Source: Trichoplax sp. H2
Lineage: Eukaryota; Placozoa; Uniplacotomia; Trichoplacea
DNA: 64,000 nt
Reading direction: 5' to 3'
NCBI GenBank assembly: GCA_003344405.1
Contig: NOWV01000013.1
Span: 620,001-684,000 of the forward strand
Shown piece by piece: positions 25,723-40,700 of the stretch (positions are counted from its first letter, which is position 1; each line of letters opens with the position of its first letter). The notes beneath the pieces were generated by a model. It was not told the origin of the DNA. It made no database searches and saw only the letters and a list, made by a program, of their open reading frames with translations. The translations under genes were made by a program, and so were the position numbers.

Positions 25723-28700
25723 ATGGCCAAGAAACGAATGAAAAGTCTTAAGGATTCGATGGAGACGAGATTTAAAGTAAGTAGCAATGGTTGATTGTAC
25801 AAGCAATTCATTCTCCCTCTACAGGATTATTTGTACATTCTTTGCTGAAACATCATCTCTGTTTTTATCCATAATCATGCTCGTACCCGTTATCAAATCA
25901 TTGCCTGTATTTCAGGATAGGTATCAAGATATTCATTGCTCAAGGCTAATGCTAGTTATTGTTTAGTAGAAAAGCTACTATACATATGAAATGATCCAAT
26001 TTCAATTTGACTATATTGTATTGGCATTCCATGATGTAGATCAATACAAAAGCCAATGGATGATCCTTGTTAGCTTATACCACAACAGTCAGCCAGTGAT
26101 TACTGTATCTTTTGACAAAGAATTCAAGGTAGCATTGGTGTAGGATAAAGGATAAGCTAGAAAATAGAATTGGACAGCTTAACTCTTTATGATATAAAAT
26201 AATCAATATATACGAGCCTACCTATAATGTAGATACATTTGACGTAGTAGCTACAATAGCCTGCGCTACAGGCATTACATCCGTACGCCATTAGATAGAC
26301 TGACGTAGAGTAATAGTGTATATATATATAACATTAGCTATCTACATTACAGTACAGTATTCATGACTGATATGAAATAATCAATATATACGAACCTACC
26401 TATAATGTAGATAGATTTGAAGTAGTAGCTGCAATAGCCTGCGCTACAGGCATTACATCCGTACGCCATTACATAGACTGACGTAGAGTAATAGTGTATA
26501 TATAACATTACCTATCTACATTAGAGTATTCATGACTGATATAAAATAATCAATATATACGAACCTACCTATAATGTAGATAGATTTAAAGTAGTAGCTG
26601 CAATAGCCTGCGCTACAGGCATTACATCCGTACGCCATTTGATAGACTGACGTAGAGTAATAGTGTATATTACATTAGCCATCAACATTTAGAGTATTCA
26701 TGACTTACTCTGCAATTCATTTCAACTACTGGCATATACAGTAGTACTATAATCCATGATGGACTGCTCTTAGCTAATATACAGTATAATTGTAGTCCTA
26801 CTACAGTATAGCTTACCTACGATACCAGAAGAAAGATACATCCACTTATTACAAACATGTACTGAGAGAGATACTGCAAACGTATACTCGTGTTGTATCA
26901 GCTACTAAAATTATAATATTCCTTCACTCATAGTTGCAATCCTACCTACAACTTACTTACAGTACAGGTATTGACAAAATAATACAACTACATATACTTA
27001 TGTAGAAACATATTGAATATGGTATCAACCATTAAAATTATAATATTCATTCATGGCCAATTCACTACAATGTATTTGAAGTAGATGCATTTAGTAATCC
27101 ATGATACAAATTGCGGTCGTACCGTAGCTCGCTTATAGCAGGCATTGAGGAAAGATACAACTACACATTTGTAACGGTACAACTAATATGATGCATTATT
27201 TTCAAGAATTGGAATTCTATTACTCTATTTCTAACTTCTTCATTTTACAGTTTAAAGGTTTTCATGAACGTATTGCAAGCATTCGAATTGATGTCATTCA
27301 TCGAGCTCAAAAAAGGAAATCAAACCCTGAGGTTGAGATAATAACATAGCAAACGTGATTATTATAGAAAGTACTCAATTATTCTTATTCAAACTCTGCA
27401 GCTTCTTTACCCTTCTTGTAATACAGTAATGTTGTTCTACTTGTGTGATCAAATGTACTCCTACTATAATGTTCATTCATTATGTCATTTGCAAGAAATA
27501 GAAACAAATGCTCAAGTTCGTCTACATGAATATAGCATATATTCTTATCCAGAAAAGATTCGATATCGTTTAATCGTAGATAATTTTCTTATATGATGAT
27601 TTTTGAATAAATTAGAGAGATAACTTGAACACTTTTAGCTAACATGTGGACTAGCAGTACAGTATAACAGTGCAGCAATTTTTGGGGGAGCAAATGACAT
27701 ACTATTGTATGAAGTATATGTACATTCTTGTCTAGGGATATCCTAGCAACGAATTTATGAGAAATTTTATGTTACAATATATTTCTAGTCTAATGCAATC
27801 CTCAAACTAGTATTGTGATTTGCAGGCTAGTATTCCTTTGGATATGAATAGAGGCTATTACAGTATATAGTTGATAAGCAGTTGTGTCTTAATACTCTAG
27901 CTTAATTTAGCTTGTACTTACCTACGGTACGTTTTATAATCAGTCTAAGAATACACCACAATACAAGCGTTATTTGCAATCCAATGTCTGAAATTGTATG
28001 CAGTCTATAACCTGAATAATTCTAATTGAAAATTAAAAATTGATATTGCATTCAAACTATTTTAATTAGATTTATAGTTTTTATATGTAGAGATAGTACT
28101 GTGCTGATTTATACATGTTAGTCCTTGAGATTTATATTGATACCAGATAAATTTTTTATATAAGGATGCCGAGACGTTCTTTATGGAAGCATTATTTAAA
28201 TGGACTGACTTGAATTGTAGTACAGAATTTGGTTAGTACGTTCGAGTACTATAGTTTTAAAATTAGGATCATTTAAAAATAACATACGTATAATTTTGTT
28301 ATACTTCAATATTTCATCAGTACAATTCAGGCGTGAGGTTTATCACTATTGTCAAACTTTGCCTCAACTAGTCCATCATAAGGTGAGAAAGTTTGTATCG
28401 CTTAACAAATTAAAGGGCACTCTATGCCATGTATTTAGTTATCATGTTCCTGTATTGTTGCTAGTATTGTAAATACTTATGTGTATACAATAACAACTTA
28501 CTTTTACATCATCGATTGTACATCTTATTCTTATCAGCCCTGATTAACTTATTGCTGTGTAGCGTGTTGCGTGATTAGGGTATTACCATCTTTTAACGGG
28601 CGTTATTTTCTGTTATTATATGCATGAATGAAATTGACTATTAGAATGAAATTTTTCAATTACTGAAGACATATCTGGAGAAAAAATCAATTCTAACTAT

Positions 28701-31700
28701 ATCAACGTTATTAGAGTAAGGGAGTACTTGACAATTAATTTTCAAGTATTTCAATAAATTTTTAACTTGTAATTTAAAATTTTACTGTATAGCATGTTTG
28801 TAAACTAATTAATATAAAAATTTATAATTCTGTGTCTAACCAGTTTGGCCGTTAATTTTGCTCGTGACCTCCAAAGCGATTTCTACCCTTATTTTGGAGA
28901 ATTCTATGCGGTACTGATAGTCTTATTAAATGTGGGTGATCCAGATGTTATCGAAGTAAGAAAAACTTTCAAACTATACACATGTTGTCATTTTTTTATA
29001 ACTTTATGAAGTGTGAAGTAAATTAGGATTATTAATCTACTGATTGTGATTAGGATGTGTTTAAAACACTGGCGTATTTATTTAAATATCTTTGGAGACA
29101 CATGATTCCAGATTTACGCAATCTATTCAAGTTAGTTGTGTTTTATAGATCACCTGAACTACTTATTGAAATCCTTTGTCGTGTCATTGATCAAGAAATA
29201 GTGCTATGCTTTATATTGAAGTTTATCATTACTTTGTAGAGTTTATCAAGAAATGTTGAAAGATTCACAAAAAATTTATATAAAATCATTCGCAACGGAA
29301 AGTTTCTCATTCTTAATGCGTAAGGTAATACATTTAAGATGAATACAATTAAGTGTGTTGGGGGTACTCTATTATTAAATTTATTATCTAGTATTCTAAA
29401 ATGACAAAAATTAAGTCATCTAAATAACCTTTTAATTATTCTAAACACTTCTAGGCTCCAGATCAGCATACTCTTGCCAATTATGTATTATCGTATTTGG
29501 ATAATGCAACTGAGGTTACTTAGATTAACATTAAATACTGACTGTAAAGGTCAAAAATAGCATTTGTAAAATTTTATATCTGTACTGACTATAATTATAA
29601 TCATAGCTGTGCGAAGGCATTGGATTGTTATATTTTGAAACGATCAAAGGAGTTAGTGGACAATTTCATACTTGTATTAACGAGGTAAATCTATAATTTT
29701 ATGCTTGTACTTTAATAACTTTAAGATATTTGAATTGGTTGATAGCTATAAATTCTATTATGCTACGTTATACAAGGATTGTTTTACATTTACTGATATT
29801 ACATAACCCTAGGTATTACCTGTTTTATTACAAAAATTGGGACCCATTCAGGAGATCTCTAATATCGAATCCCTTGCATACGACTCTGTACGTAATAATA
29901 AATTATAATCGATCTTCTTTGCCTTGCATATCATATTGGAGTTACGTAGTTGCACATATTGTTTTTTGATTTATGAGTATTAATTTATTAACTTCTATTG
30001 GTCAGGTTATGAAGACATTAGTATACACCGTTCAGGCTTGCGCAGCGCATAGCCAAAATGCTTATATGCAGCCTGTTTGGAATGCACTTTCGGTATGCGA
30101 GAATGTTATTTAACCAGTATACTTCTACACATTTTTCAAATTTTATTCATTATAGCAGAATAATATTGACCTGATATTAACTTGTGATTTAAGATCTCGA
30201 TGTAATTTCTAATTTTTAATCAATATAGTTTGTACTCTTTTAAAAATTTCTGTAGAGTGAAGTCAAACGTTTACATGAAAAGCTGCATAAGTTTACAAAA
30301 GAGGAAGAACATCATCAACTAGCGCGTCTACTACATTTAGTCAAGGAATTGATTCAGTGTGGTCGCAGTCGATGTATTGTTGACTTTCGATCATTTTTCG
30401 AGGTATTACTAGCTCCATCTAAGTATTTTGCTAATTTGAAGAAAACTTATATTCCTTACCTTGGGGTGTTTTTTTGAAAAGGATCTTAAGAAATTGTTAT
30501 TTGATCCCTCGCTACAACTTGAACATGTTAACGCCATCATTGAGATCTTTGCTTGCAGTCTTGTATCCCTAGACCGGATAATTGATAAAGTTCTACAAGA
30601 AGATATTGCAGATGCGGTACGTCTATTAACGCGACAATTTTATCTACAATTTCTAAAGGTGTTCGTTCGCAGAACTAATATTATTTTCTACTTTATTGCA
30701 TGTTTTTGTAGGTTTTTTCTTGTAATTGTGCTGTTTCTGTGGTTAGCAACTTTTGCCATCAATGTCAAGATGCCCCTTTATATGCTGAAGTAAGTCGATT
30801 TATTTGATATATAATATTAACTGGCATTAATAGAGTGCTACAATTAGTTATGTTTAAACACTATCTATAGGTAATCTTTCAAAAATTATCACAATACTGT
30901 GGGAACAAAACCTTAAGAAATAGCAACATCCAGATTCGGGATGAGCTATTGGAAGTATTAGCGAACGTATTAACGAACGCTGAGCGTAGTAGAACTTACA
31001 GAATAAACTTTGATAGTTGTGTGCCGCCAGAAATTTTAAAAGGAATGAGCTTAGAAGCAGTGCCTGAAGAAATTGTTAATGCTCTTTTTTTAAGTAATCT
31101 TAATCCTCCAATTAAACAAGAAAGAGTAGCAGCTGCTTGGTCATCTTTGCTTTGTCTACGCCATACAAAGTCCGTAATGCGTAATATTGATAACAGATAC
31201 CAAAAATTCTTGCATCATTAAATCCCTTAGAGTGTGTAATTTCTTGATAGCAATTAGGACAATTATTGATTCTTTTTAATATCATAGGTTAAGCCGTTTA
31301 AATGACAGTGTGGAATGTGTAACTTCTGTCATGCTGTGGACCATAAATAAGATATTAGCTACAGAAGAGAATAGCTGGACAAACAATTTGCTACATACAT
31401 TCAGTCAAGCAGTCCTTTATCTTGTTGGATCTTTAGCTATTAAAGATACGATAGCTGTATTACCATTACAGACATTGATAAAGATGCCGAAATATTGTTT
31501 TCATCACGAAGGGTTTCTTTATGCTGTCAATTTCTATATGGAAAAAGTTGGTCAGGAAGATCATATTGATATATTTACTAGTGATAACGTAAAGACGATA
31601 TTTTCATTACTGGCCTCGAATTTTTCGTCTCCTTCGCGACCGGTTAGTTCACTTTTTAATGAGATAGAATCGAATAATTTTAATAATTTTAAAATTAATT

Positions 31701-34700
31701 ATATTGATGCAGTTGAGGCTGTTGTCTCTGAAAATACTACGTAATATCGTTAAACCGATCGTTTCGTCGGAAGATGCTGATCGCAATGGTTGGTCGGATA
31801 CGGCGAAGAACATAATAAATAACCTTGTTATGGCTGAAGAAGCTTCCCCAACATTTCATGGCTATCGTGATAGGCTTATGCATTTAAGGAAATTAGTGTA
31901 TTCTAGGTAACTGAATAATAAATATGTATGATATGATACATAACAGATATCTGGAGTTTGGCACAGCCCTAATTGTTGCTATCTCCAGCAAAGCTAGTTG
32001 GATTAATGTAGTTAATACGACATTAGTATCTAGTGATAATTTTTACCGCTAAAATTAGTTCATGGCTTTAGAAAGGTTAATAATTTTTTATATCTATTCA
32101 GGGAAGTTTACGAAGGGTTGCCTCGAATTTTACATGAAGGAGTTTTGCAATATATAATTGGACAATTCTACGTCAATTTAAATTTAATATGGAATGAAAT
32201 TATAGCAATTTTAAAAACTTTTGCTGGAGATATGATAATATTTTGGCCTGTATTCAGGGAACATCTTGATAGATCTGAGATAGTAGGTCAGTCGTACGAT
32301 ATATATCATTAATTTTGCTAAGAATAATAAACTTAAATGAACCCTGTCTGTTCTTTTGTAAATTGTCTGACTACTTTCATTACTTATTATTGTAGACAAA
32401 TCTTCTTCAGAAAGTTACTCGATTGCTGATGAAGCGATTAACAATGACATAGAAAATTTTACGAGCAACAGTTTGATGAGATGCTTCAATTCTTATGTAT
32501 TGGCTGGTTATGTACCACGTGAAGAAGGAGTAAATTCTCGGCCGGATAATCAAAATTTTCGTTATTTGTTATGGAAATCGATGTTAGAATTTAGTGACTC
32601 TGCAGAATCAAAATCTCGTGATTTTATCTCTCATTTTATTCGATTTGCTAGGTATAGTAAGGGTATCATTTCAGCTTTTACCTGATAATTTTAAATTATT
32701 AGAATAGTTCAGGATATATTAACATGATTCATATCTGGAATCAAATAAATTTTTTCTTAGGAATGAATTTCTTGTCGATGGCCAGGAGATAGTATCATTT
32801 AATGAACTAAATCGACAATTAAACGATAATAACGATAATATAGATGATAATGATAATGACATCGCAGGGAATGATGTTGTGACACATGGTTTTAAAAGTT
32901 CCGTGCGCATGAGAAGAAATCATTACATTGTCAAGTATATCTTTAGATTAAAAATTTATGTCGTGTTTTAAAATTTGATGTTGATCTTTTTATTGCACTT
33001 CTTTCATGCTTAGGCTGCTTTCGGTTCAACTCTCCTTATTTGCAAAATTTAGAAATCCCAAAGCATTGTATAAGGAAGCCCAACTTCGTGATATTTACAA
33101 TAATGTGTGTTGTGTACCATTATTGCTCAATAAATCTTGTCTTATGCTATAGATTAAACAAGTATTGTTAATTTCTCTTGTACTAATTTTTACAATTTTG
33201 AATAGCTCTTGCTGCATAATGATCCTAAAGTACAAATGCTAGTTATCAATGTTTTATTAACGTACAAATATTCCTATTTAATTCAATACAAGTAAGTTGT
33301 TTTCTAGCTAGTCACTGTTTTCAATTTTGGTGTAACAGGCTAGATCGTAATTGCTATTAAATATTAATTGATATCAATTTTTCTAATAGAGAAAACTTTG
33401 AAAACCTTTTGAATGATGAATCATTTCGTGACGAATTAACTAAATTCAGGTAGATAGTACCTATATACTCTTAGCTTTACTATTCTATCTTACTTTATAT
33501 ATACATAATATGATACTTTGCATACCGGATATTAATACATTCTTATTCCTAACATAAATTAGTATTGATCCATCTTCATCTGTGATTGATAATGCTCATC
33601 GTAAGGACTTAATCCCAATCCTAATAAGGTAACTGTTAATTACCCCCTAAATGTCTAGAGATGTGTTTAATTTCATGATGTTATTAAGAGAAATAACTTT
33701 CGTTGTATTTCTTCTTAATAATTAGAATACTATATGGGCAGTTGTTTCGCCGATCTTTAGGTGCCGATAACAAAAGTAATATTGCATCTAGAAGAGCCTT
33801 TATTTTAAGATTTCTTGCTGGGTGCACAAACGATGAATTTCAAATTTTCACTAATTTACTGTTTGAACCTTTCGAGGGTAAGCTTATGTTCTTTTCATTC
33901 TTATTTATGTAAGTACGTTAGATGTTGCTGAACGTAATATCTTATTAATTGCATGTTGTAAATTGCATTTTTAACACTAGGTTTAGATAAAATTAAGCCG
34001 TTATACAATGAGATGCAGAAAATACCCATTAAGAAGCGGATAGGGTATAAGTTAATTGCTCAATACTACATAATAATAGAATTACTACACAACTGGATAC
34101 GAGTTATTCCTTACAACTGTCATTTTTTCGCTTGATCTCTTTTAAAATTATTAGATTTTTATCGATGTTTTCACTAATTATTTCAAAACTTGGCACAAAA
34201 GTTACGGATATCTTACCGTCGTTCCTTGATGTTTTATTGGCTATAACTGATGATTGTATCGTTACTTTATCTGAACGCCAGCAGGTTTTATTAATAAACT
34301 TTAAAGTGTATTGTAAATTTACTATTTTTAGCGTCTTGTATTATCTTTTTATCAGATTGATGGTAAAATCCTTCCTTCCATGAAGAAAATCCGGCAGTTG
34401 GCATATAATTCTATTCGATTGGTATTATTATCCGTAATATTATCAATTATTATCATTATTGCTTTCATTTTGTACTTAAAATCAATTCTTCTTTGCAGGT
34501 TTTTCAAGTATTTGAGGATTTTGACTTTTCTAATCATATTAAAGATATTTTTAGAGTGGCAGTCTGGCCTCAGGTTGATTATTTAAAATTTTTTACGAAA
34601 GTCGACGCTGTAATTAATATGTTTCATAATTTAGTTAAATTTTTTATCAGCTTTCAAGATTGCCTACAGAATGTATCCAACATCCAACGCCTTTGTTAAA

Positions 34701-37700
34701 ACTTTTTTATATCTGGAGTCAGAATACAATGTAAATAAATTTTGGTACAATCTTTGTTTAGTGAATACTGTATAGTTTAAGAAACGCTGAAAAAATTTGA
34801 TTTGCTATTCTTTTGCAGATATGTCCCCTTTCTTTACCAATGGCACCCTAACAACGAAAATCAGTTCATTTTGTCTGAGATTTTTTCTTGCTTGTCATCT
34901 CCGAAGGTCTCTTCAGCAGTTGTGACGATGGTTTTAGAAATAGCTAACAATCTTCTGTTGGCGAATGAAGTAAATCCCGATTCTGATAGGTCAGTATTTG
35001 ATCATGTTATATCGTAGCGTTGGTGATGTAACTGCTTAAGATGGCATCTATTCTAATTTACTTAATTCGTGCCAATTCATACCCACTAATTTTGAAATTA
35101 TAGACGGGAAGTGTTATCGTCCTATATTGGAATGTTATTACGCCATTTAAGCGATAGTTTAAGTTCTTACCTTGCTGTAACAAGTAGTCACCCTAGTAAG
35201 CTGAATAAAATGTCATCTGTGACAAAGCTGGAATTTTCTGTATTATCGAAGTAAGTGAGATCATTTAGATGATAGCAATTGACAATCCGATATCTGAATA
35301 TATAGTATTGTCTTCAATCTTTAATTATTAATAGGATTAGCCCGTTAGTATCGTCAAGTGATGAAAGTTGCGACTTAATTAGGCTACTTTTGAAGTTTAT
35401 TTCCAAGGGCAAGCGATTAGATAAAGTAAGGAATGATTTAATGCTGCTGATAGGTCAAAATAAATGTTAAGATGCATCATTTTATTTAGAATATGAATTC
35501 TTTTCTATATACTATCTTATTATTATCCATTAATCGATTTTGATATCCACAGTATACTGAAGCCAACATCCTTCAATCCATTTGCAATCTTATTGGTTAT
35601 GTAACAGATCGTATGAAATTTTTTAAGTTAGTAATTGACAGCTTGATAATATTAAATATTGCTAATTATGGATTTTAACTGTTTTGGCTGAGATTGCTAC
35701 AACGCTATATTAAACTATACAATTATCCTAAATCCTATGTATTTAGCGAAATAGCAATTTTATTTACTCGTATTTCCGGCCGTGAGTCAAGGGATCTTTT
35801 ATGTAATACCTTAAAGGTAGCTAATTTGGAATATTTCTAGCGGACTAGTTTCGTATGAGTGAAGCTATTGACATTGGATCTCATTTATTGTTTCATTCTC
35901 AGGCAATTTGTTGCGATGAAGTTGGATTACTGGAGAACATTTATCTCATTTTTCAGGTTATACGCATAATCTGCTAATATCCTAATTTTTCTGCTGTGCT
36001 ACCTGTATGTTTGGGTACTGTAAATGCCATTTGAAGTGTTTTTCGTAATATGGTTGTCACTGTTGCTTTAATTTGTTCACACATAAAGTTGAATTGCTGG
36101 GAAATTGAGCAACTAGATCAACCGGATTATGAAAAGAGATTAAAAGCTTTTTCGACCGTGAACAAATTGATTAAGGATGGTATCCAGAATCCACACTTTT
36201 ATCTACCTGTTGTGTGCAATTGTTTATATTTTACCCTTCAGGTAATAAATTTCGTGAAGAGAACAATATTATTCAAGTCTGAAATATTATTTGGATAACT
36301 ACTATGAATACTTTAGTTAGAAATGAAATAATCGATCTGATGTATTCAGTATCAAACCTACAGATCTAATTCTTAATTAATTTCAGGCGGATGATACTGC
36401 TATGCTGCATTCTAGCGGATATTGTCTAGATTTAATTGTTGGGTGCTTAACTGTAGGTACGGTGATTACTGGCAAGTTGTAATCGATGGTTTCCTTAACT
36501 TTAGATATATAGTTATCATCTAAAATAAGCTTTTATTATAGGTAAAGATGACGAAGTTATCGATACATGCATCATGCAGAGCATGCTTTCTACTATCAAA
36601 CAGGGTATTAAAGTGCAGAATGAAGTCAGTGCGGCACTTAATCTTAATTTTGTAAATATATTTTTAGAATTTAATTATAGTCTGACAGTTTGTTTATGAA
36701 ACTGTTTTGTTAAATATAGGTGAGCAGAAACGAATTTATTCGACTTTTGGGAGTAATTGTTAGAAAATTTTCATCAAGTAAAAAGTTAAGTTGTATACAT
36801 GGGTTACTAAATCAGAATCCAGACCTAGATTTTTTTGAAAATGTCCGACATTTACAGGTATCGTGCATAATTTTGTTACTGACTATTATTTACATAGTGA
36901 TAGTCCAATAAATTGCATCATTCATTTCTTAAGAATGTCATTTATTTGTGTTAGGTTCACAGGAGAATTAGAGCTTTCAAACAGTTAGCAGCTTATTGCC
37001 GGCAATCTCAATTATCAGCTGACTGGGCTGTATCATTTTTCTTGCCTATGGCTACAAATCATATCTTCGACAAAAAAGGTTCCAAAGATCCGAATTTAAT
37101 AACAGAAGTTATTAATGTTGTTGGGGCTATTGCATATTTAATGCCGTGGCATAGATATGTGTTTCATCTAAGGCATTTTCTAAGGCAGCTAACTAGGCGG
37201 ATAAATATTCAAAAAATTCTTATTAGGTAATCCTTGATACCCGGTATTTGTTGGACGTACTTTTATTCATAGCTTCGGTAACCTAGATTGTAAGGGTAAC
37301 GTGAACACGTGCACAAGTGTGGAACTGCTATGATACAGTAGTGAGAGGCCTTACGCAAAATTCACCTTACACACCGATTATAGTTATTTATAAAATGCAG
37401 GCGTTTATCTACTTATATGATTGCCAGAGCAAAATTTTATCATTTTAGAAACCTGTGATTATTCTTCCATACAACTAGATATAACGACTATATTGTCTAT
37501 TTAATACACCATAGATAACTCGTAAATGCTAATCACTATCTTGCTGTACTTATGTATGTTATCGCTATCAATTGGTTTTGGTATTGTCTGTAGTGATTAA
37601 TTTTACGTTTAGTTATAGCAAAGCCACCTACGCATTTACTACCATCATGGTTGGTACAACTTAATTCTGTATTAAATTATTTGCGTAGGGTTATCGTGGC

Positions 37701-40700
37701 TGTTCTTGATAATTTTCACATTGACATCTCAAATGCGGACTGTTTACCTGGTTTGTGGTTATTAATTTGATGCTCTTAAGCTTTGACATGATATAGACAA
37801 TTAACCATATGGAAACTATTTTGATATCAAGTGTTGTATTCGTATTTTACAGGTCTTGATATAGCGAAAACAGGAGAACTATTTATTGAGACTGAAGAAA
37901 ACATAGTTGAAGATGCACAGGATAAATTAGATGAAGAGTTGACAGAATCAGCTAGTGATACTGTTGACTTACATCTTAAACAGAAAGTATTTTTAGATAT
38001 TACCTCAAAAATTTTACCCGAGCTTCGAGATTGCTTAAAGAGTAAAGTAAGTAGAAGGGATGACTCCTATATTGATCATTGCTTGCGATGTACCAATAAT
38101 GGTGACTAGTAATTTGCTAATTTGATGGCGATTAGCTGGACTACTGTTAACTACCTTGTAATTTTTTATTAGTCGATTGGAGCTCACAAGCATAGTTCTA
38201 TGAAAGATGATTATCAAAACGAGATGTTAAGGATACCACTAGCTTTAGCTATGGTTAAACTTTTACTTAAATTACCAAAATCTACATTGGAGGTTCATTT
38301 ACCTGGGTTAGATTTAAACAATATTGTCAGCGATTCAATAAACTTGATTAGGTCACATTAAATGTTGCTTAATTTATCATATAGAATTATCTTGCGTGTG
38401 TGTCAAGCCTTGAAAAGCCACAATCAAGAAGTGCGCGATATTTGTCGTGATATTCTCACAAAAATTGCGGATGCATTAGGGCCAAATTATTTATCATACG
38501 TTGTTAAAGAATTAAGGACAACGTTAGCTAGAGGTTATCAGGTGAGTAGACATTTCAGGATAAAAACATTGTCTAAGTCAAGTTATATGAGATTCACTAG
38601 AATTTAATTGATTTCTCATGCTTTACGTACAGTTACATATTTTAGGGTATACTCTTCATTCTGTATTACTTGGAATAACAGAACAGTTAAAGCCTGGCAA
38701 TCTAGACGTTTGCATCGAAATGATAATGGAAGTCAGTGTATAATACTAGTCTGGTATACTAATGCTGTTTATTTCGCTATTATTACTGAATTAGTATTTC
38801 TGCTGCATGTAATTTAGATCGCCATTGAAGACACATTTGGCGATAGAGCCAATGAAAAGGAGATTGACAGTATATCTAAGAAATTACGCGAATCTAAAAA
38901 TAAAAGTTATGGTACATTTGAAATATTGGCTACTTATGCTAGTAATAATTCAATCGGAAATGTATTACTCCCATTAAAGAAGGTAAGCAAGTATTTTCTA
39001 TTAAAAAGAGCTAGCAAATTTCTTTTCATTTTATTATCCTCTTTATTTTTTCATAATCTTAATAGATATTGCAGGAAGCCCAGAATACTAAAATAGTCAA
39101 TCGGGTTGAATCCGTACTTCATAGAATTTGCACGGGATTGCTTAAGAACAGTGACTTCAATTTTGAAAGTTTATTAATTTTAGCCTATCAAGCTATCAAT
39201 GAGAGCTCAGCTTTATTACAGAGTGACGGTCAAAAGCTAGACGAGGATCTAGGCCAAATCAGTAACGCGGAAAATAGAAGCATATCATTTTTATTGTTAC
39301 CGGAACCACGTAGAGGAGGAAATCAACCAAAAGCAAATTTAAAGACTAATTCTTACGTATTTGTGGAATTTGGCCTAAAAATCTTTCTGATGATAATAAA
39401 AAATCGGACCATTAAAAAAGAAGATAAAGAATGTATTCAAATGTTAGATCCTTACCTTAATCTATTAAATGGGTGTATGAAATCGGATAATATAAAAGTA
39501 TGATGTTATTGAGATTATTACGTTTACATATATATATATATATATAAATATTATCGTTATGATACATCAGTGGCACAATTTTTCATGGGTAACAGATGTT
39601 ATTTTGATGCTGATAGGTACTTAGTTTAGTTGTACGCAGTCTCACTTGGCTAATTAAGCAACCTTTGCCGTCGCTTAAGACTGTTCTTCCTGCATTATCG
39701 CGTAAACTTTTCAAAGTATTACGTATTTATGCTCGAGCTGGAGCCGGAAAAGGCAATAATGCGGAACTTGTGCACTCATCATTTAAGGTAATTTTATGCT
39801 ATTACTGCACTGGATTATATTGTGTATACATTCCATCTGTTACTAGTAAGTGATGAAATTGTACGAGTTCTTAATACACTGTCTTCTTATCTTAGGCTGT
39901 CTCTATCCTTATTGGTAATTACGGTGATGTAGTTTTATCCCCTAATCATGTTAAGGTTTGGCACAAATGAACATATTTAAAATGATGAGTGAAATCGATT
40001 TTTAGCTTACTTTAGACTGTTTCTTATTGAAGCTATTGCTTACGTACGTCGAAGAGGATATCCATGACCATTCACGGCAAGCAACTGCCTTATCTGTCAT
40101 TAAGGTTTTACACTTCATATGATTAATAGAAAATAATATACAATATATACGTGTATATTTGTATATTGTTATATGTTTGAGCCACATTACTTTACATTTT
40201 ATGGATCTCAGGCCATCGTCTCACGTGGTATAGAAGCTGAAGAAGTGCATGATATCATGATAAAAATACAAGAAATGTCAATTAACGGTAGCCCTGATTT
40301 TGTCAGACTTCAATGTCGCCAGGTGATTGTCAACGTTCATTTTTCGTTAAATCTTCTCATATTCGTAATTTTAAGTAGAGATCTTACTCAAAATGTATTC
40401 TTGAATGTTTTCAGCTTTATATGCGCTATGTATTAGATTATCCGCTGGGCAAAAAAATCGAAAAAATCATTCAATTCTATTTAAACAATCTAAAGTAGGA
40501 GCACTTTTGCACTGTAGTATTATTTCTAATAAAAAATTTATTGTAGTATTGTTGATGTTTTGACTATTATGAATGTTTTCAGTCATGAGTACGAAACCGG
40601 TCGGATCTCTGCGCTCGAAATGATAGCTAGCATGTTAAATGAATTTCCCTCGGTAAAATTCGCATTTACTATAGATTGATCATTTTAAAGGTTATTTCTC

